Below are positions 7,311 through 15,568 of a stretch of DNA of 64,000 bases, piece by piece. The first letter of the stretch is position 1; each line of letters opens with the position of its first letter. Below the pieces are notes generated by a model that saw only the letters and a program-made list of their open reading frames with translations, ran no database searches and was not told where the DNA came from. Made by a program: the position numbers and the translations under genes. Location of the stretch: contig NZ_LAJG01000042.1 of the NCBI RefSeq assembly GCF_000970455.1, forward strand, positions 1-64,000, given 5' to 3'. The stretch comes from Devosia soli. Its GTDB lineage: Bacteria > Pseudomonadota > Alphaproteobacteria > Rhizobiales > Devosiaceae.

Positions 7311-8567
7311 TCACCCAAAAACCCGCTTGGCCTCCATCGCCAGACCAAGCCCCACGCTCCCCAAGACATCGGTGCGCACCACGTCCGCGTCCGGAAACAA
7401 TCCCTGCAATTGCCCCGCCACCGCCGGCACCAGCGTCGACCCCCCCGTCAAAATCAAGCTATCGACCGCCGCGCGCCCAAGCCCGGCCCGTCTTAGCGTC
7501 TCGCCGATCGTTGTTTCCAGCCGCCCGATGGAATCCGCCAGCGCCGCGCCCAATTCAGCCGCCGTGATGGTGGTCCGGATGTCCCGGTCGCGCACAGGAA
7601 AGTCGAACAGCGTCTCTGCCCGATCCGACAGATCGATCTTGGCCTCCTCGACCCGCCCGATCAGCCTGTGCCCCAGACGGTCCTCAACCAGCATAACCAT
7701 GGTCTCGACCCGATCGGCCTCTTTCGCTTCGAGCATGGTCGAGCGCAGGTCGCGCTGCGCCTGCGCATCGTAAAGCCGGTTGATCCGGTGCCAGGTCGAC
7801 AATTCCACATATGGCGCGACTGGCAGATACCGCTTGCCGTCCTTGGTTTCGCTGCCAAGCCCCAGCTCCGGCATTACCTTGGCCATTGACAGCAGCCGGT
7901 CGAAATCGGTCCCGCCGATATGCACGCCCGCCGTCGCGAGAATATCCCCGCTGCGATCCGCCAGCCCGCTTCGCTCGGGCGAAACCCGCACCACCGAAAA
8001 GTCCGACGTACCGCCGCCAAGGTCGACGATTAGCGCCAGCCTTTCGCCATTGACCTGCCGCTCATAGTCGAGCGCCGCCGCAATCGGCTCGAACTGAAAG
8101 GCGATCTCTTCAAAACCCTGCGCCCGCACTGCTGCTTCGAGCTGCCCCTGCGCCGCCGCATCGGCCACCGGATCGTCGTCGACGAAATGCACCGGCCGGC
8201 CCATCACCACCTGGGTCAGTTCATCGCCAAGCTGTGCTTCCGCGCGCCGCTTCAATTCCCCGACAAAGCTGCCGATGATCTCGCCGAACCCGAGCCGTCG
8301 CCCCTTGATCCGCGTCGTGTCGTTGAAGAGCGCGGTGCCCAAAACGCTCTTCAGCGAACGCATCAGGCGCCCATCGGCCCCGCTCACATATTCGGCCACA
8401 GCATCGCGCCCAAACCGCAGCCGGTCGTCTTCGAAGCCAAAGAACAAGACGCTCGGAATGGTCTTGCTGCTGCCTTCGAGCGCTAGAAGATCAGGCTGTC
8501 CATCGGGGCCGATGCGTCCCAGCGTCGAATTGGAAGTGCCGAAATCGAGGCCGCAGCTGAGCGCCAT
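7311..8567 (-). CDS. Hsp70-family ATPase, YegD-like
   Basis: A 418-residue protein consisting essentially of an Hsp70/actin-type ATPase domain. It shows the phosphate-1 loop GLDFGTSNSTLGRIG at the N-terminus, the phosphate-2 loop IVDLGGGTSDFSVV near residue 200 and the adenosine motif LILTGGSTLVPAVAG near residue 385. It lacks the substrate-binding domain of DnaK, as in E. coli YegD. I start it at the ATG at 8567 (MALSCGLDFG...), since residues upstream look untranslated. It stands alone and its client is unknown. Confidence 0.85.
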   Translation of the reverse strand: MALSCGLDFGTSNSTLGRIGPDGQPDLLALEGSSKTIPSVLFFGFEDDRLRFGRDAVAEYVSGADGRLMRSLKSVLGTALFNDTTRIKGRRLGFGEIIGSFVGELKRRAEAQLGDELTQVVMGRPVHFVDDDPVADAAAQGQLEAAVRAQGFEEIAFQFEPIAAALDYERQVNGERLALIVDLGGGTSDFSVVRVSPERSGLADRSGDILATAGVHIGGTDFDRLLSMAKVMPELGLGSETKDGKRYLPVAPYVELSTWHRINRLYDAQAQRDLRSTMLEAKEADRVETMVMLVEDRLGHRLIGRVEEAKIDLSDRAETLFDFPVRDRDIRTTITAAELGAALADSIGRLETTIGETLRRAGLGRAAVDSLILTGGSTLVPAVAGQLQGLFPDADVVRTDVLGSVGLGLAMEAKRVFG

Positions 8568-8745
8568 CGCAAACCGTCCACGAAAAGGGAAATGCGCGGC
8601 AACCGCGCGGGGACGGGCTCTATAGGGGGTGAGGAAAAGATTGGCAACCGCCCTTCTCCTTATCGCGCAGCGCAAGGGCGCCACGCATTAGGCGGAAAAG
8701 GAAATCTAGCAGGCGGAATATCCAGGGCTGCACCCCGGCGCAAAG

Positions 8746-8771
8746 CAAAACCCTCCGCCGCACTTCGGAGG
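8746..8771 (-). terminator. Rho-independent terminator of the GGDEF-like gene
   Basis: On the minus strand CCTCCG and CGGAGG form a stem (8766-8771 with 8752-8757) around an 8-nt loop, followed by GGTTTTGCTTTG. It begins 7 bp after the stop codon of the gene at 8779. Confidence 0.6.
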
Positions 8772-8778
8772 ATGGTGC

Positions 8779-9405
8779 TTAAGCTGCGACTTTCTGCTTC
8801 TCGCCGCGCAGGTCCGCAATATCGAGCCGGCCCAGCCCCCGCCGTTGCGCCTTGCGCAAGGCCTGCTTGGCCAGGTCGAACACAGAACGATCGTAGGGCG
8901 GTTCCGGATTGACCACCGCCAGCCCCGCCCCAAGCGTCACCGCGCCGGCATGGCTTTCCTTGTTCACGAGACCCGCGCGCCGCACGGCTGTGGAAATCCT
9001 GGCCGCAAGATCGCGCGCCATCAAGACCGGCATATCGGGCAGGATCAGCAAAAACCCGCTCTGCCCCAACCGCAGGCAGCGATCGTCGTCGCGTTTGAGC
9101 ATGCTGCCGATCACATGGTCGATTTGCTCGAGGCAATCTTCTGCTGCGTCGCGTCCATAGGCTGCGAGATATTCGTCGAAACAGTCGATTTCCATCGCCA
9201 GGACGCAGAGCGATACATTGCGCTCTGAAGCGATCAGCCAACCATTCTGCAGTTCTTCTTCGAGCGGCCGGCCAGTCGCGTGCCGCTTGCCCAGCGCCCG
9301 TAGGACCGTCGCGCCATCATTGCGGCGATTGTCGGCTTGCCGGCCGAGCAACGCTCGCACCCGCTGCCAAAAGCGATCCCCCTGCACAGTTTCGGTCATG
9401 CTCAT
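8779..9405 (-). CDS. Degenerate GGDEF-domain protein
   Basis: A 208-residue soluble protein with a GGDEF-type fold from about residue 58 to the end: SLCVLAMEIDCFDEYLAAYG matches the substrate-binding strand and helix, followed by DCLEQIDHVIGSML and the RLGQSGFLLILPDM hairpin. Active diguanylate cyclases have GG(D/E)EF at that hairpin; here it reads GQSGF, so the cyclase centre is lost. The protein probably does not make cyclic-di-GMP and may bind nucleotide or protein instead. No sensor domain or membrane segment is present. A near-CtrA site lies about 55 bp upstream. Confidence 0.75.
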   Translation of the reverse strand: MSMTETVQGDRFWQRVRALLGRQADNRRNDGATVLRALGKRHATGRPLEEELQNGWLIASERNVSLCVLAMEIDCFDEYLAAYGRDAAEDCLEQIDHVIGSMLKRDDDRCLRLGQSGFLLILPDMPVLMARDLAARISTAVRRAGLVNKESHAGAVTLGAGLAVVNPEPPYDRSVFDLAKQALRKAQRRGLGRLDIADLRGEKQKVAA

Positions 9406-9456
9406 CGTGCCTGCCCCCCGGGCGCCTGATCCGACGCCGATCTGGTCACACTATGG

Positions 9457-9471
9457 TTAATGAGAAGTTAC
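9457..9471 (-). promoter_or_regulatory. Near-consensus CtrA-type site upstream of the GGDEF-like gene
   Basis: On the + strand the site reads TTAA-TGAGAAG-TTAC, one mismatch from the alphaproteobacterial CtrA consensus TTAA-N7-TTAA. It is 52-66 bp upstream of the ATG at 9405. Occupancy is inferred only. Confidence 0.3.
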
Positions 9472-9521
9472 CGAAGCAGGTGATTTGGCAAGGTGTCGAA
9501 CTACGTAAGTATTAAATAATC

Positions 9522-9545
9522 GTCACAAGGAACAGCTTTTGTGAC
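9522..9545. terminator. Inverted repeat behind the YcgN-like gene
   Basis: GTCACAA (9522-9528) pairs with TTGTGAC (9539-9545) around a 10-nt loop, about 20 bp after the stop of the YcgN-like gene. There is no clean T-run, so it may be a weak terminator or a binding site. Confidence 0.35.
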
Positions 9546-9564
9546 AATTTCAACTCTAGTTGCC

Positions 9565-10020
9565 TCAAAGATGTTCTGGCGGCTCCCATTCAGGCCAGTC
9601 GACTGCGTGCTCTTCCCACTCGTCCGGATCGACATCGGTCTCGAGAAAGGTCCGGCCTTTGACCGAAACACCGACATCGACGACGGTTTGCGGATCGCCC
9701 GAAATCAGCGGGTGCCACCAGGCAAGGCCCTTGCCTTCGGCCAGCCGGCGATAGGCGCAGGTGGTCGGGATCCATTTGATTTCGACGACGTTCTGCGGCG
9801 TCAGCTTGATGCAGTCAGGCACCTTCTTTTGACGATTGGGGTAATCGGTGCAGCCGCAGGTGTCGCCGTCGAGCAACTGGCAGCGCACGTCCGAGGTGAT
9901 CAGCGTGCCGGTATCCTCGTCCTCGAGCTTGATGAGGCAACAGCGCCCGCAGCCATCGCAGAGCGCCTCCCATTCGGCAGGCGTCATTTGGTCGAGGGTT
10001 TTTTCTTCCCAGAAGGCCAT
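9565..10020 (-). CDS. YcgN/UPF0260-type cysteine-cluster protein
   Basis: A 151-residue protein of the YcgN (UPF0260) family. The visible cysteine cluster is CDGCGRCC near residues 21-28, then C and CGC in QLLDGDTCGCTDYPNR, and later PDCIKL and TTCAYR. These suggest a metal or iron-sulfur site; the related YkgJ group is called a zinc/iron-chelating family. Length agrees with E. coli YcgN. It is divergent from the penicillin-binding protein gene. Cellular function is not established. Confidence 0.85.
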   Translation of the reverse strand: MAFWEEKTLDQMTPAEWEALCDGCGRCCLIKLEDEDTGTLITSDVRCQLLDGDTCGCTDYPNRQKKVPDCIKLTPQNVVEIKWIPTTCAYRRLAEGKGLAWWHPLISGDPQTVVDVGVSVKGRTFLETDVDPDEWEEHAVDWPEWEPPEHL

Positions 10021-10152
10021 GCGTTAATCGGTCTCGTTCATTCTGTTGCCGGTTTGCGCTTGTCTTGCGTGGCGCGCAATCATATTCCAGCGATGCAATT
10101 GCAATGCTCCGGCGCGCAAGACAAAATTCGGCGACTGGGCAAGGGGTAAGGC

Positions 10153-12312
10153 GTGCAAGATCCGTTCTATAGCAAGGAAAAGCGGCCAAAACGCGCCGGC
10201 GGCATGCTGGCGGCGGATGCCTGGCTCGATTCCTCGCTCTATGAATTCTGGCAGGCGCTCGGCCGCTGGTACACGCGTTACCAGGATTTCATGAGCCGCT
10301 TCACCGTCCGCGGCGTCAAGCGCTTCTTTGTCGAGGTGCTTTCCGATGCCTTTACCTTCGGGGCGATCGGCGCGGTCATCATGCTGGCCTTTGCGCTTCC
10401 CGCCTTTTCCATCATCGATCGTGGCGCCTTCAACAAGGCCGAGGATTATTCCGTCGTCTTCCTCGATCGCTTCGGCAACGAGATCGGCCGTCGCGGCATC
10501 CGCTCGGACGACAGCGTCGCGCTCGACCAGATGCCCGATTATCTGATCAAGGCAACGCTCGCCACCGAAGACCGGCGCTTCTACGACCATTTCGGCATCG
10601 ATATCGTCGGCACGCTGCGCGCCCTTGCCTCGAACGCCCAGGGCGACAATTCCACCCAGGGCGGCTCTTCGCTCACCCAGCAGCTGGCGAAAAACCTCTT
10701 CCTTTCCTCAGAGCGCACGTTCGAGCGCAAGATCATCGAGGCCTATCTCGCGATCTGGCTCGAATGGCACTATTCCAAGGATCAGATACTCAAGCTCTAT
10801 TTTGACCGCGCCTATATGGGCGGCGGCAATTTCGGGGTCACCGCGGCGGCCGAATATTATTTCGGCAAGCGCGTGCAGGACATCAATCTCGCCGAAGCCG
10901 CCATGCTCGCCGGGATGTTCAAGGCCCCGACGCGCTATGCGCCGCATGTCGACCTCGCCGCCGCGCGCGGCCGCGCCAATCTCGTTCTCACCAATCTCGT
11001 CGCCGCCGGCTTCCTCACAGAAGGCCAGGTCACCGCCGCCCGCCGCCATCCGGCCTCCCCCGTTGATCGGACGGCCGACGTCGATTCGCCCAATTACTTT
11101 CTCGATTACGCCTTCGAGGAGGCCAAGCTCAAGATCGAAGAGACCGGCTCGCCGGGCAATAATTTCGTCGTCCGCACCACCATCGATACGACGCTCCAAA
11201 AGTATGCCGAGGAGGCCGTCACCTCGGTCGTACGCGAGCAGGGCGAGCAATATCGCGTCAGCCAGGCCGCCATGGTCGTCACCGATACCCAGGGCGCCAT
11301 CCGCGCCATGGTGGGGGGGATGGATTACGGCAAGAGCCAGTTCAACCGTGCCATCGTCTCAACCCGCCAGCCGGGGTCGGCCTACAAGGTCTTCGTTTAT
11401 TCCGAGGCCTTCGAGCAGCTTGGCCTGAAACCCTCCGACCCCATCACCGACCGCCCGGTCTGTATCGGGGATTGGTGCCCGCAGAATTATGGCCGCAACT
11501 ACAAGGGCACCGTCAGCCTCCAGAGCGCCTTTGCCCAATCGCTCAACACCGTGCCCGTGACGCTCTCGATCAAGACCGGCCGCGACACCATCGCCGCGCT
11601 CAGCCACCGCATGGGCCTGCGCGCCGATTACCCGGTTACCCGCTCGCTCGCCTTGGGCGTCGCGTCGGTTTCGGTTATCGACATGACCTCCTCCTACGCC
11701 GTTTTTGCCAATCACGGCTACAAGACCCCGGCTTTCGGCATCACCCGCATCACCACGCTCACCGGCGATCCGGTCTATGAGACCGATCCCGACGCGCCGC
11801 GCGAGCGGGTCCTTTCCGAGCAGACCGTCGCCTATATGAACCAGATGATGTACGCCGTGACCCAGAGCGGCACCGGCACGCGTGCCCGCGTCGAGGGCGT
11901 ACCGACACTGGGCAAGAGTGGCACCACGAGCTCTTATCGCGATGCCTGGTTCTGCGGGCTTACCGGCAATTACGTCGCCGCCGTCTGGTTCGGAAACGAC
12001 GACTACCGGCCGACCAACAACCTCACCGGAGGCAGCCTTCCAGCGATTGCCTGGCAAAAGTTCATGGCCTATGCGCACACCAATATCGAGATCCAGCCGG
12101 TCTTCGGCGTCGATTTCGTGCCGCAGCAGACCATCGTCGCCGATGCCAATGCCGAAGTCCCGGCTGAGGAAACCATCGAGCGCCCGCCGAACCTGACGCC
12201 GGCTGCTGCGCGAAAGCTGCTCGATCTTGCCGGCCGGCTCGACGCCGCCATCCAGGACCTCGCCCCGCCTGCCGATCAGGCGAGCGTACCGATGCAGACC
12301 ACCGGCCTTTGA
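10153..12312 (+). CDS. Class A penicillin-binding protein (PBP1A-like)
   Basis: A 719-residue bifunctional cell-wall polymerase. A cytoplasmic tail is followed by one membrane anchor at about residues 74-93. The glycosyltransferase GT51 domain has its catalytic Glu139 in ATEDRRFYDHFGID and the GGSSLTQQLAKNLFL motif. The transpeptidase domain has its acylated Ser409 in PGSAYK and the KSGTTSSYRDAWF (KSG) triad element near residue 585. It polymerises and cross-links peptidoglycan in the periplasm. The start is GTG. A three-gene coupled run (DUF1214, DUF1254, YnfA) follows after about 100 bp. Confidence 0.93.
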   Translation: MQDPFYSKEKRPKRAGGMLAADAWLDSSLYEFWQALGRWYTRYQDFMSRFTVRGVKRFFVEVLSDAFTFGAIGAVIMLAFALPAFSIIDRGAFNKAEDYSVVFLDRFGNEIGRRGIRSDDSVALDQMPDYLIKATLATEDRRFYDHFGIDIVGTLRALASNAQGDNSTQGGSSLTQQLAKNLFLSSERTFERKIIEAYLAIWLEWHYSKDQILKLYFDRAYMGGGNFGVTAAAEYYFGKRVQDINLAEAAMLAGMFKAPTRYAPHVDLAAARGRANLVLTNLVAAGFLTEGQVTAARRHPASPVDRTADVDSPNYFLDYAFEEAKLKIEETGSPGNNFVVRTTIDTTLQKYAEEAVTSVVREQGEQYRVSQAAMVVTDTQGAIRAMVGGMDYGKSQFNRAIVSTRQPGSAYKVFVYSEAFEQLGLKPSDPITDRPVCIGDWCPQNYGRNYKGTVSLQSAFAQSLNTVPVTLSIKTGRDTIAALSHRMGLRADYPVTRSLALGVASVSVIDMTSSYAVFANHGYKTPAFGITRITTLTGDPVYETDPDAPRERVLSEQTVAYMNQMMYAVTQSGTGTRARVEGVPTLGKSGTTSSYRDAWFCGLTGNYVAAVWFGNDDYRPTNNLTGGSLPAIAWQKFMAYAHTNIEIQPVFGVDFVPQQTIVADANAEVPAEETIERPPNLTPAAARKLLDLAGRLDAAIQDLAPPADQASVPMQTTGL

Positions 12313-12413
12313 TCGCCCTTCCGCCCCGGGCGCTTGGTTGCTATAGGCTAGCGGTGTTCGCACCGGTGCCGGGCCGGCACGCCATGCCAAACCCTCAAGG
12401 ACGCTGAGCCAAC

Positions 12414-12989
12414 GTGCGTTTCGTTCTCCTGCTTCTGGCGTCGATTGCGGTGGCCCTGTGCACCGGTTTTGGCCTCAGCTATTATGCGCTGACCGACGGC
12501 CGCCTGTTCGGCGCTGCCGAAATCGGGCCCTGGATTTCGTGGCCGGACCTTGGCTCGTCTGCGCCCAATCCCTATTCCCGCGGCCACCTGACGCGGGAAG
12601 CAGCCCTGCAATTGGGCCGCGCCGAGGGCCTGCAGTTCGTTTCGACCACCGACAATGCCGGCGAACCGCTCAACCTCTCGTGCAGCTATACCCTTGTCGG
12701 CCATGTGCCCGTTTCGACCTTCTGGACGCTCGTTGCCGTCGATCCGCAGGGTCGCAATCTCGCCGCGTCCGATGCCGAATTGTCCCTCCGCTCGAGCGAA
12801 GTCGTGCGCGACAATGAAGGCGTCATGACCCTTCATGTCGGCCGCTTCCTGTCGCCGGGCAATTGGCTCGAACTCAAGGGCGAAGGTGCGTTTGCCCTCA
12901 GGCTCACCCTATACGACACCACCGCCTTTTCCGGCTTCGGCTCGAATAACGACACCATGCCCACCATCACAAGGGGAGACTGCGCATGA
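12414..12989 (+). CDS. DUF1214-domain membrane-anchored protein
   Basis: A 191-residue protein with an N-terminal membrane anchor or signal (MRFVLLLLASIAVALCTGFG) and a DUF1214-type beta-rich domain (YTLVGHVPVSTFWTLVAVDP, RNLAASDAELSLRSSEVVR). DUF1214 and DUF1254 are usually fused in one larger protein; here each is a separate membrane-anchored gene, an arrangement common in rhizobia. The start is GTG. Its stop overlaps the next ATG as ATGA, so the pair is probably translated together. Function is unknown; the neighbourhood suggests the envelope. Confidence 0.8.
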   Translation: MRFVLLLLASIAVALCTGFGLSYYALTDGRLFGAAEIGPWISWPDLGSSAPNPYSRGHLTREAALQLGRAEGLQFVSTTDNAGEPLNLSCSYTLVGHVPVSTFWTLVAVDPQGRNLAASDAELSLRSSEVVRDNEGVMTLHVGRFLSPGNWLELKGEGAFALRLTLYDTTAFSGFGSNNDTMPTITRGDCA

Positions 12990-13531
12990 TGCGGATCATC
13001 CTCTGGCTGGTCGGCGGCGTCCTTCTCGGCGGCATTATCCACGTCGTCGTCATCCTCACCCTGCCCATGCTGGCTGAAGAGACCACCTGGTCGCGACTTT
13101 CCGCTTATGAAGCGGAAAACAAGATGCTGGTCCTTCCCGAAATCAAGGCCGGCGAACCCAACCCGCTCGGGCTCGATCCGGAACTGGTTTATGGTCTTTG
13201 CCAGGTCGATCTCTCCCAGGGCCCCGTTTATCTCTCCGGCATCTTGCCCGACGCCTTCTGGTCGCTGGCTATCTTCAACGAAGCGGGAACCGTCACCTAT
13301 TCCACCACCAATCGCGACGGCATTGGCCAGACCGTGGAACTCGGCATCTTCAATCAGGCACAGACCCGGCTTCTGGCGCAGCAGCAGCTCGATATCGAAG
13401 AGGGCCTCCTCGTCGTCGAGGCCGAAAGCGATCGGCTGGCTCTGGTCCTGCGCCTCGCCCCGCCCCATGAAGCCGTGCGCGCCCGCTTTGCCGAAAGGCT
13501 TTCTGCCATCCGCTGCGGCCCGCGGCCATGA
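12986..13531 (+). CDS. DUF1254-domain membrane-anchored protein
   Basis: A 181-residue protein with an N-terminal transmembrane segment (about residues 3-28, [20 protein letters not shown]) and a DUF1254-type domain: [19 protein letters not shown], then [20 protein letters not shown]. It is coupled to the DUF1214 gene upstream and to ynfA downstream by 4-bp overlaps. The two DUF proteins probably form a complex on the periplasmic side; that is inference from their usual fusion. No catalytic residue is known. Confidence 0.8.
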   Translation: MMRIILWLVGGVLLGGIIHVVVILTLPMLAEETTWSRLSAYEAENKMLVLPEIKAGEPNPLGLDPELVYGLCQVDLSQGPVYLSGILPDAFWSLAIFNEAGTVTYSTTNRDGIGQTVELGIFNQAQTRLLAQQQLDIEEGLLVVEAESDRLALVLRLAPPHEAVRARFAERLSAIRCGPRP

Positions 13532-13866
13532 TGGCGCCGGCTCTGCCGACCATTGCGATCTACGTGCTGGCCGCCCTTGCCGAAATTGCCGGCTGCTTTG
13601 CGTTCTGGGCCTGGCTCCGGCTCGAAAAATCGGCCTTCTGGCTGGTGCCGGGCGTTGCTGCGCTGATCGCCTTTGCCTGCCTTTTGACCCTTGCCCCTTC
13701 CGATCAAGCCGGGCGCGCTTTCGCCGCCTATGGCGGGGTATACATCGCCTCGTCAGTCCTCTGGCTTTGGGCTGTCGAAGGGCGCCTGCCCGATCAATGG
13801 GATATCGCCGGGGCCCTGCTTGCCATCGCTGGCGCCGGAATCATCCTCTTCATGCCACGCGGCTGA
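13528..13866 (+). CDS. YnfA family membrane protein
   Basis: A 112-residue inner-membrane protein of the YnfA (UPF0060) family, related to small multidrug-resistance transporters. Four hydrophobic helices are visible, with the family motifs [40 protein letters not shown] and the C-terminal [18 protein letters not shown]. It starts within the stop of the DUF1254 gene (ATGA). Transport activity is uncertain for most members. Confidence 0.9.
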   Translation: MMAPALPTIAIYVLAALAEIAGCFAFWAWLRLEKSAFWLVPGVAALIAFACLLTLAPSDQAGRAFAAYGGVYIASSVLWLWAVEGRLPDQWDIAGALLAIAGAGIILFMPRG

Positions 13867-13870
13867 TTGC

Positions 13871-14377
13871 CTAGCGCAGCGTGTTCTGGCCCCAAGTCGG
13901 GGGCACGAAAAGTTCTTGCGCCAAATCCTTGGGCACGGCGCTCAGCGCCTCGCGCAATTGCGCATGAGACGGCTGCGGGCGGCGGCAATAGACGTCGATC
14001 CCGGCTGGGGTGAAGAGCGTTTTTTCAAATTCCGTAACGGCCCAGCCATGCCGCAGGTCGCCGGCGATAAAGCGCCAGCGGCTTTTGACAAAGAATGTCG
14101 TCGGCTCGACGCCGCGCCATTCCCATTGCCAGCGCTTGTCATCGATGGGTTGGTCGATGCCCACCACAGTGCCTTCGCGTTGCCCAGATTGCCAGGTCAC
14201 GACATCCGAAAGCGCTCCGCCAGGGAGTGGTGCATAGGTGATCGCGCCGGAGCGCTTTCTCCAAAGCGGCAAATTGGTCATGGCAATGTACCACGTGCCT
14301 TGAGCCAGCGCGCGCAGGTCTTCTCCAACCATGAGGTCCAGGACTGCCATGCCATGCCAAACTTGCGCGGAGTCCAT
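13871..14377 (-). CDS. Uncharacterised protein, possibly lipocalin-like
   Basis: A 168-residue protein I do not recognise. It is rich in Trp and alternating beta-type segments (GTWYIAMTNLPLWRKRSG, VVTWQSGQREGTVVGIDQPI, FEKTLFTPAGIDVYCRRP), which resembles a small beta-barrel such as a lipocalin; this is a guess from the pattern. No signal peptide or membrane helix is seen. It converges on ynfA with 4 bp between stops and is divergent from the VOC gene. The ribosome site is weak, so the start could be an internal Met. Confidence 0.6.
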   Translation of the reverse strand: MDSAQVWHGMAVLDLMVGEDLRALAQGTWYIAMTNLPLWRKRSGAITYAPLPGGALSDVVTWQSGQREGTVVGIDQPIDDKRWQWEWRGVEPTTFFVKSRWRFIAGDLRHGWAVTEFEKTLFTPAGIDVYCRRPQPSHAQLREALSAVPKDLAQELFVPPTWGQNTLR

Positions 14378-14464
14378 TCGTTCCGCCCGCTTCTAATCTT
14401 TGATCGAGCGGCCATGTCGAGTTGCTGACGTCTCATACGTCTTGTCTGCAGAAGGAGAATTGCC

Positions 14465-14833
14465 ATGCCTCTTCAACAAACCATCGCCGTCCAAGGCGTC
14501 TATGCCGGAATGGTCGTTGCCGACCTTGATCGCGCCCGTGCCTGGTATCAAAAACTCATCGGCCGCGCGGTCGATGATAAGCCTATTCCCGGAATGGTTC
14601 AGTGGCGCGATATCGGCGGTGCCGGCCTGCAGCTTTGGGAAGATGCCCAGGCGGCCGGCAAATCGATGATGACCATCGTCACCCCTGATCTCGCCACTGA
14701 AATCGAGCGCCTTGCCGGTCAGGGCATCGAGGCAGTCAATCTGGCCTCCGGTTCATTTGGCAAGGTGGCTCAGGTCTTTGATCCAGATGGAAACCGCGTC
14801 GCGCTGGCGGAACCGCCGCCGGGCTTCAAGTAA
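14465..14833 (+). CDS. VOC/glyoxalase-family protein
   Basis: A 122-residue single vicinal-oxygen-chelate module pair: GVYAGMVVADLDRARAWYQ opens the first beta-alpha-beta unit and GKVAQVFDPDGNRVALAEPP closes the second, with the typical FDPDGN turn. Members bind a metal and include glyoxalases, dioxygenases and drug-resistance proteins; the substrate here cannot be read. An AAGGAG Shine-Dalgarno precedes the ATG. It may be co-transcribed with the NUDIX gene 46 bp downstream. Confidence 0.85.
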   Translation: MPLQQTIAVQGVYAGMVVADLDRARAWYQKLIGRAVDDKPIPGMVQWRDIGGAGLQLWEDAQAAGKSMMTIVTPDLATEIERLAGQGIEAVNLASGSFGKVAQVFDPDGNRVALAEPPPGFK

Positions 14834-14879
14834 GCCTAATCCGTTGGCTGCGGCGATGATCCTGGGATAGACCCGATCC

Positions 14880-15452
14880 ATGTCTCCAGAATCGTTTGCC
14901 GCCGCCCTCGAAACCGCCGTCAGTCGCTACCGCGCCGAAGTTGCCGCGCAGAACGAGCATCTTTCGCTCTTACGCTGGCAGATGGCGGAAGGTCATCGGC
15001 TCGATCAACGCGAGACATTGCCGGGTCACCTGACGACCAGCGCTATCGTGCTCTCGCCTGATCACGCTAAAATCCTGGTCATCGACCACATCACCATTGG
15101 CCGCTGGCTGCAGCCGGGTGGACATTACGAGCCGACAGATCGCTTCCATCTTTCCGCCGCCCGGGAAGCGGTCGAGGAAACCGGCGTTCAGGGCCTCCGT
15201 CTTCATCCCTGGCATCGCGGACAGGATCTTCCCTTCGTCATCGATAGCCATGATGTTCCCGGCAAGTCTTCCCGCCGGGAGCCCGATCACGTCCATCATG
15301 ACTTGCAATTTCTCTTTCTTGCCGATCCTGCCCTGCCGCTGGTCTACCAGGCCGACGAGGTCAACGCCGCTCAGTGGCGCGATATCGACATTATCTCCGA
15401 TTTCGCGCCCAAGTCTGCCGCGCGGCTAGCCGGCGTTCGTCATACCTCGTGA
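14880..15452 (+). CDS. NUDIX hydrolase
   Basis: A 190-residue hydrolase with the NUDIX box at about residues 80-102, running from GHYEPT through DRFHLSAA to REAVEETGV. The box fits G-x5-E-x7-RE-xx-EE-x-G-x except that the first Glu is Asp. The N-terminal 50 residues are a helical extension. NUDIX enzymes hydrolyse nucleoside-diphosphate-linked compounds; the specific substrate is unknown. A perfect 11-bp inverted repeat lies about 25 bp beyond the stop. Confidence 0.88.
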   Translation: MSPESFAAALETAVSRYRAEVAAQNEHLSLLRWQMAEGHRLDQRETLPGHLTTSAIVLSPDHAKILVIDHITIGRWLQPGGHYEPTDRFHLSAAREAVEETGVQGLRLHPWHRGQDLPFVIDSHDVPGKSSRREPDHVHHDLQFLFLADPALPLVYQADEVNAAQWRDIDIISDFAPKSAARLAGVRHTS

Positions 15453-15478
15453 CCGTTGGGCGTTAATCTTAATTAAAG

Positions 15479-15507
15479 AGATTTGCAGCGCTGCCTGCTG
15501 CAAATCT
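15479..15507. repeat. Perfect 11-bp inverted repeat
   Basis: AGATTTGCAGC (15479-15489) faces GCTGCAAATCT (15497-15507) around a 7-nt loop. It lies between the NUDIX stop and the acyltransferase start. No T-run follows on the + strand, so it may be an operator for the acyltransferase gene or a weak terminator. Confidence 0.5.
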
Positions 15508-15568
15508 GGCAGGTCGAGCCTTGTAGGGTTAATGATCGATAAACGATCGACGAGCTCCACGAGGCAGA

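Noticed and set aside
15463-15476. CtrA site TTAATCTTAATTAA before the acyltransferase
   Set aside because: The spacing between the TTAA halves is 6, not 7, and the site is not well placed for a promoter.
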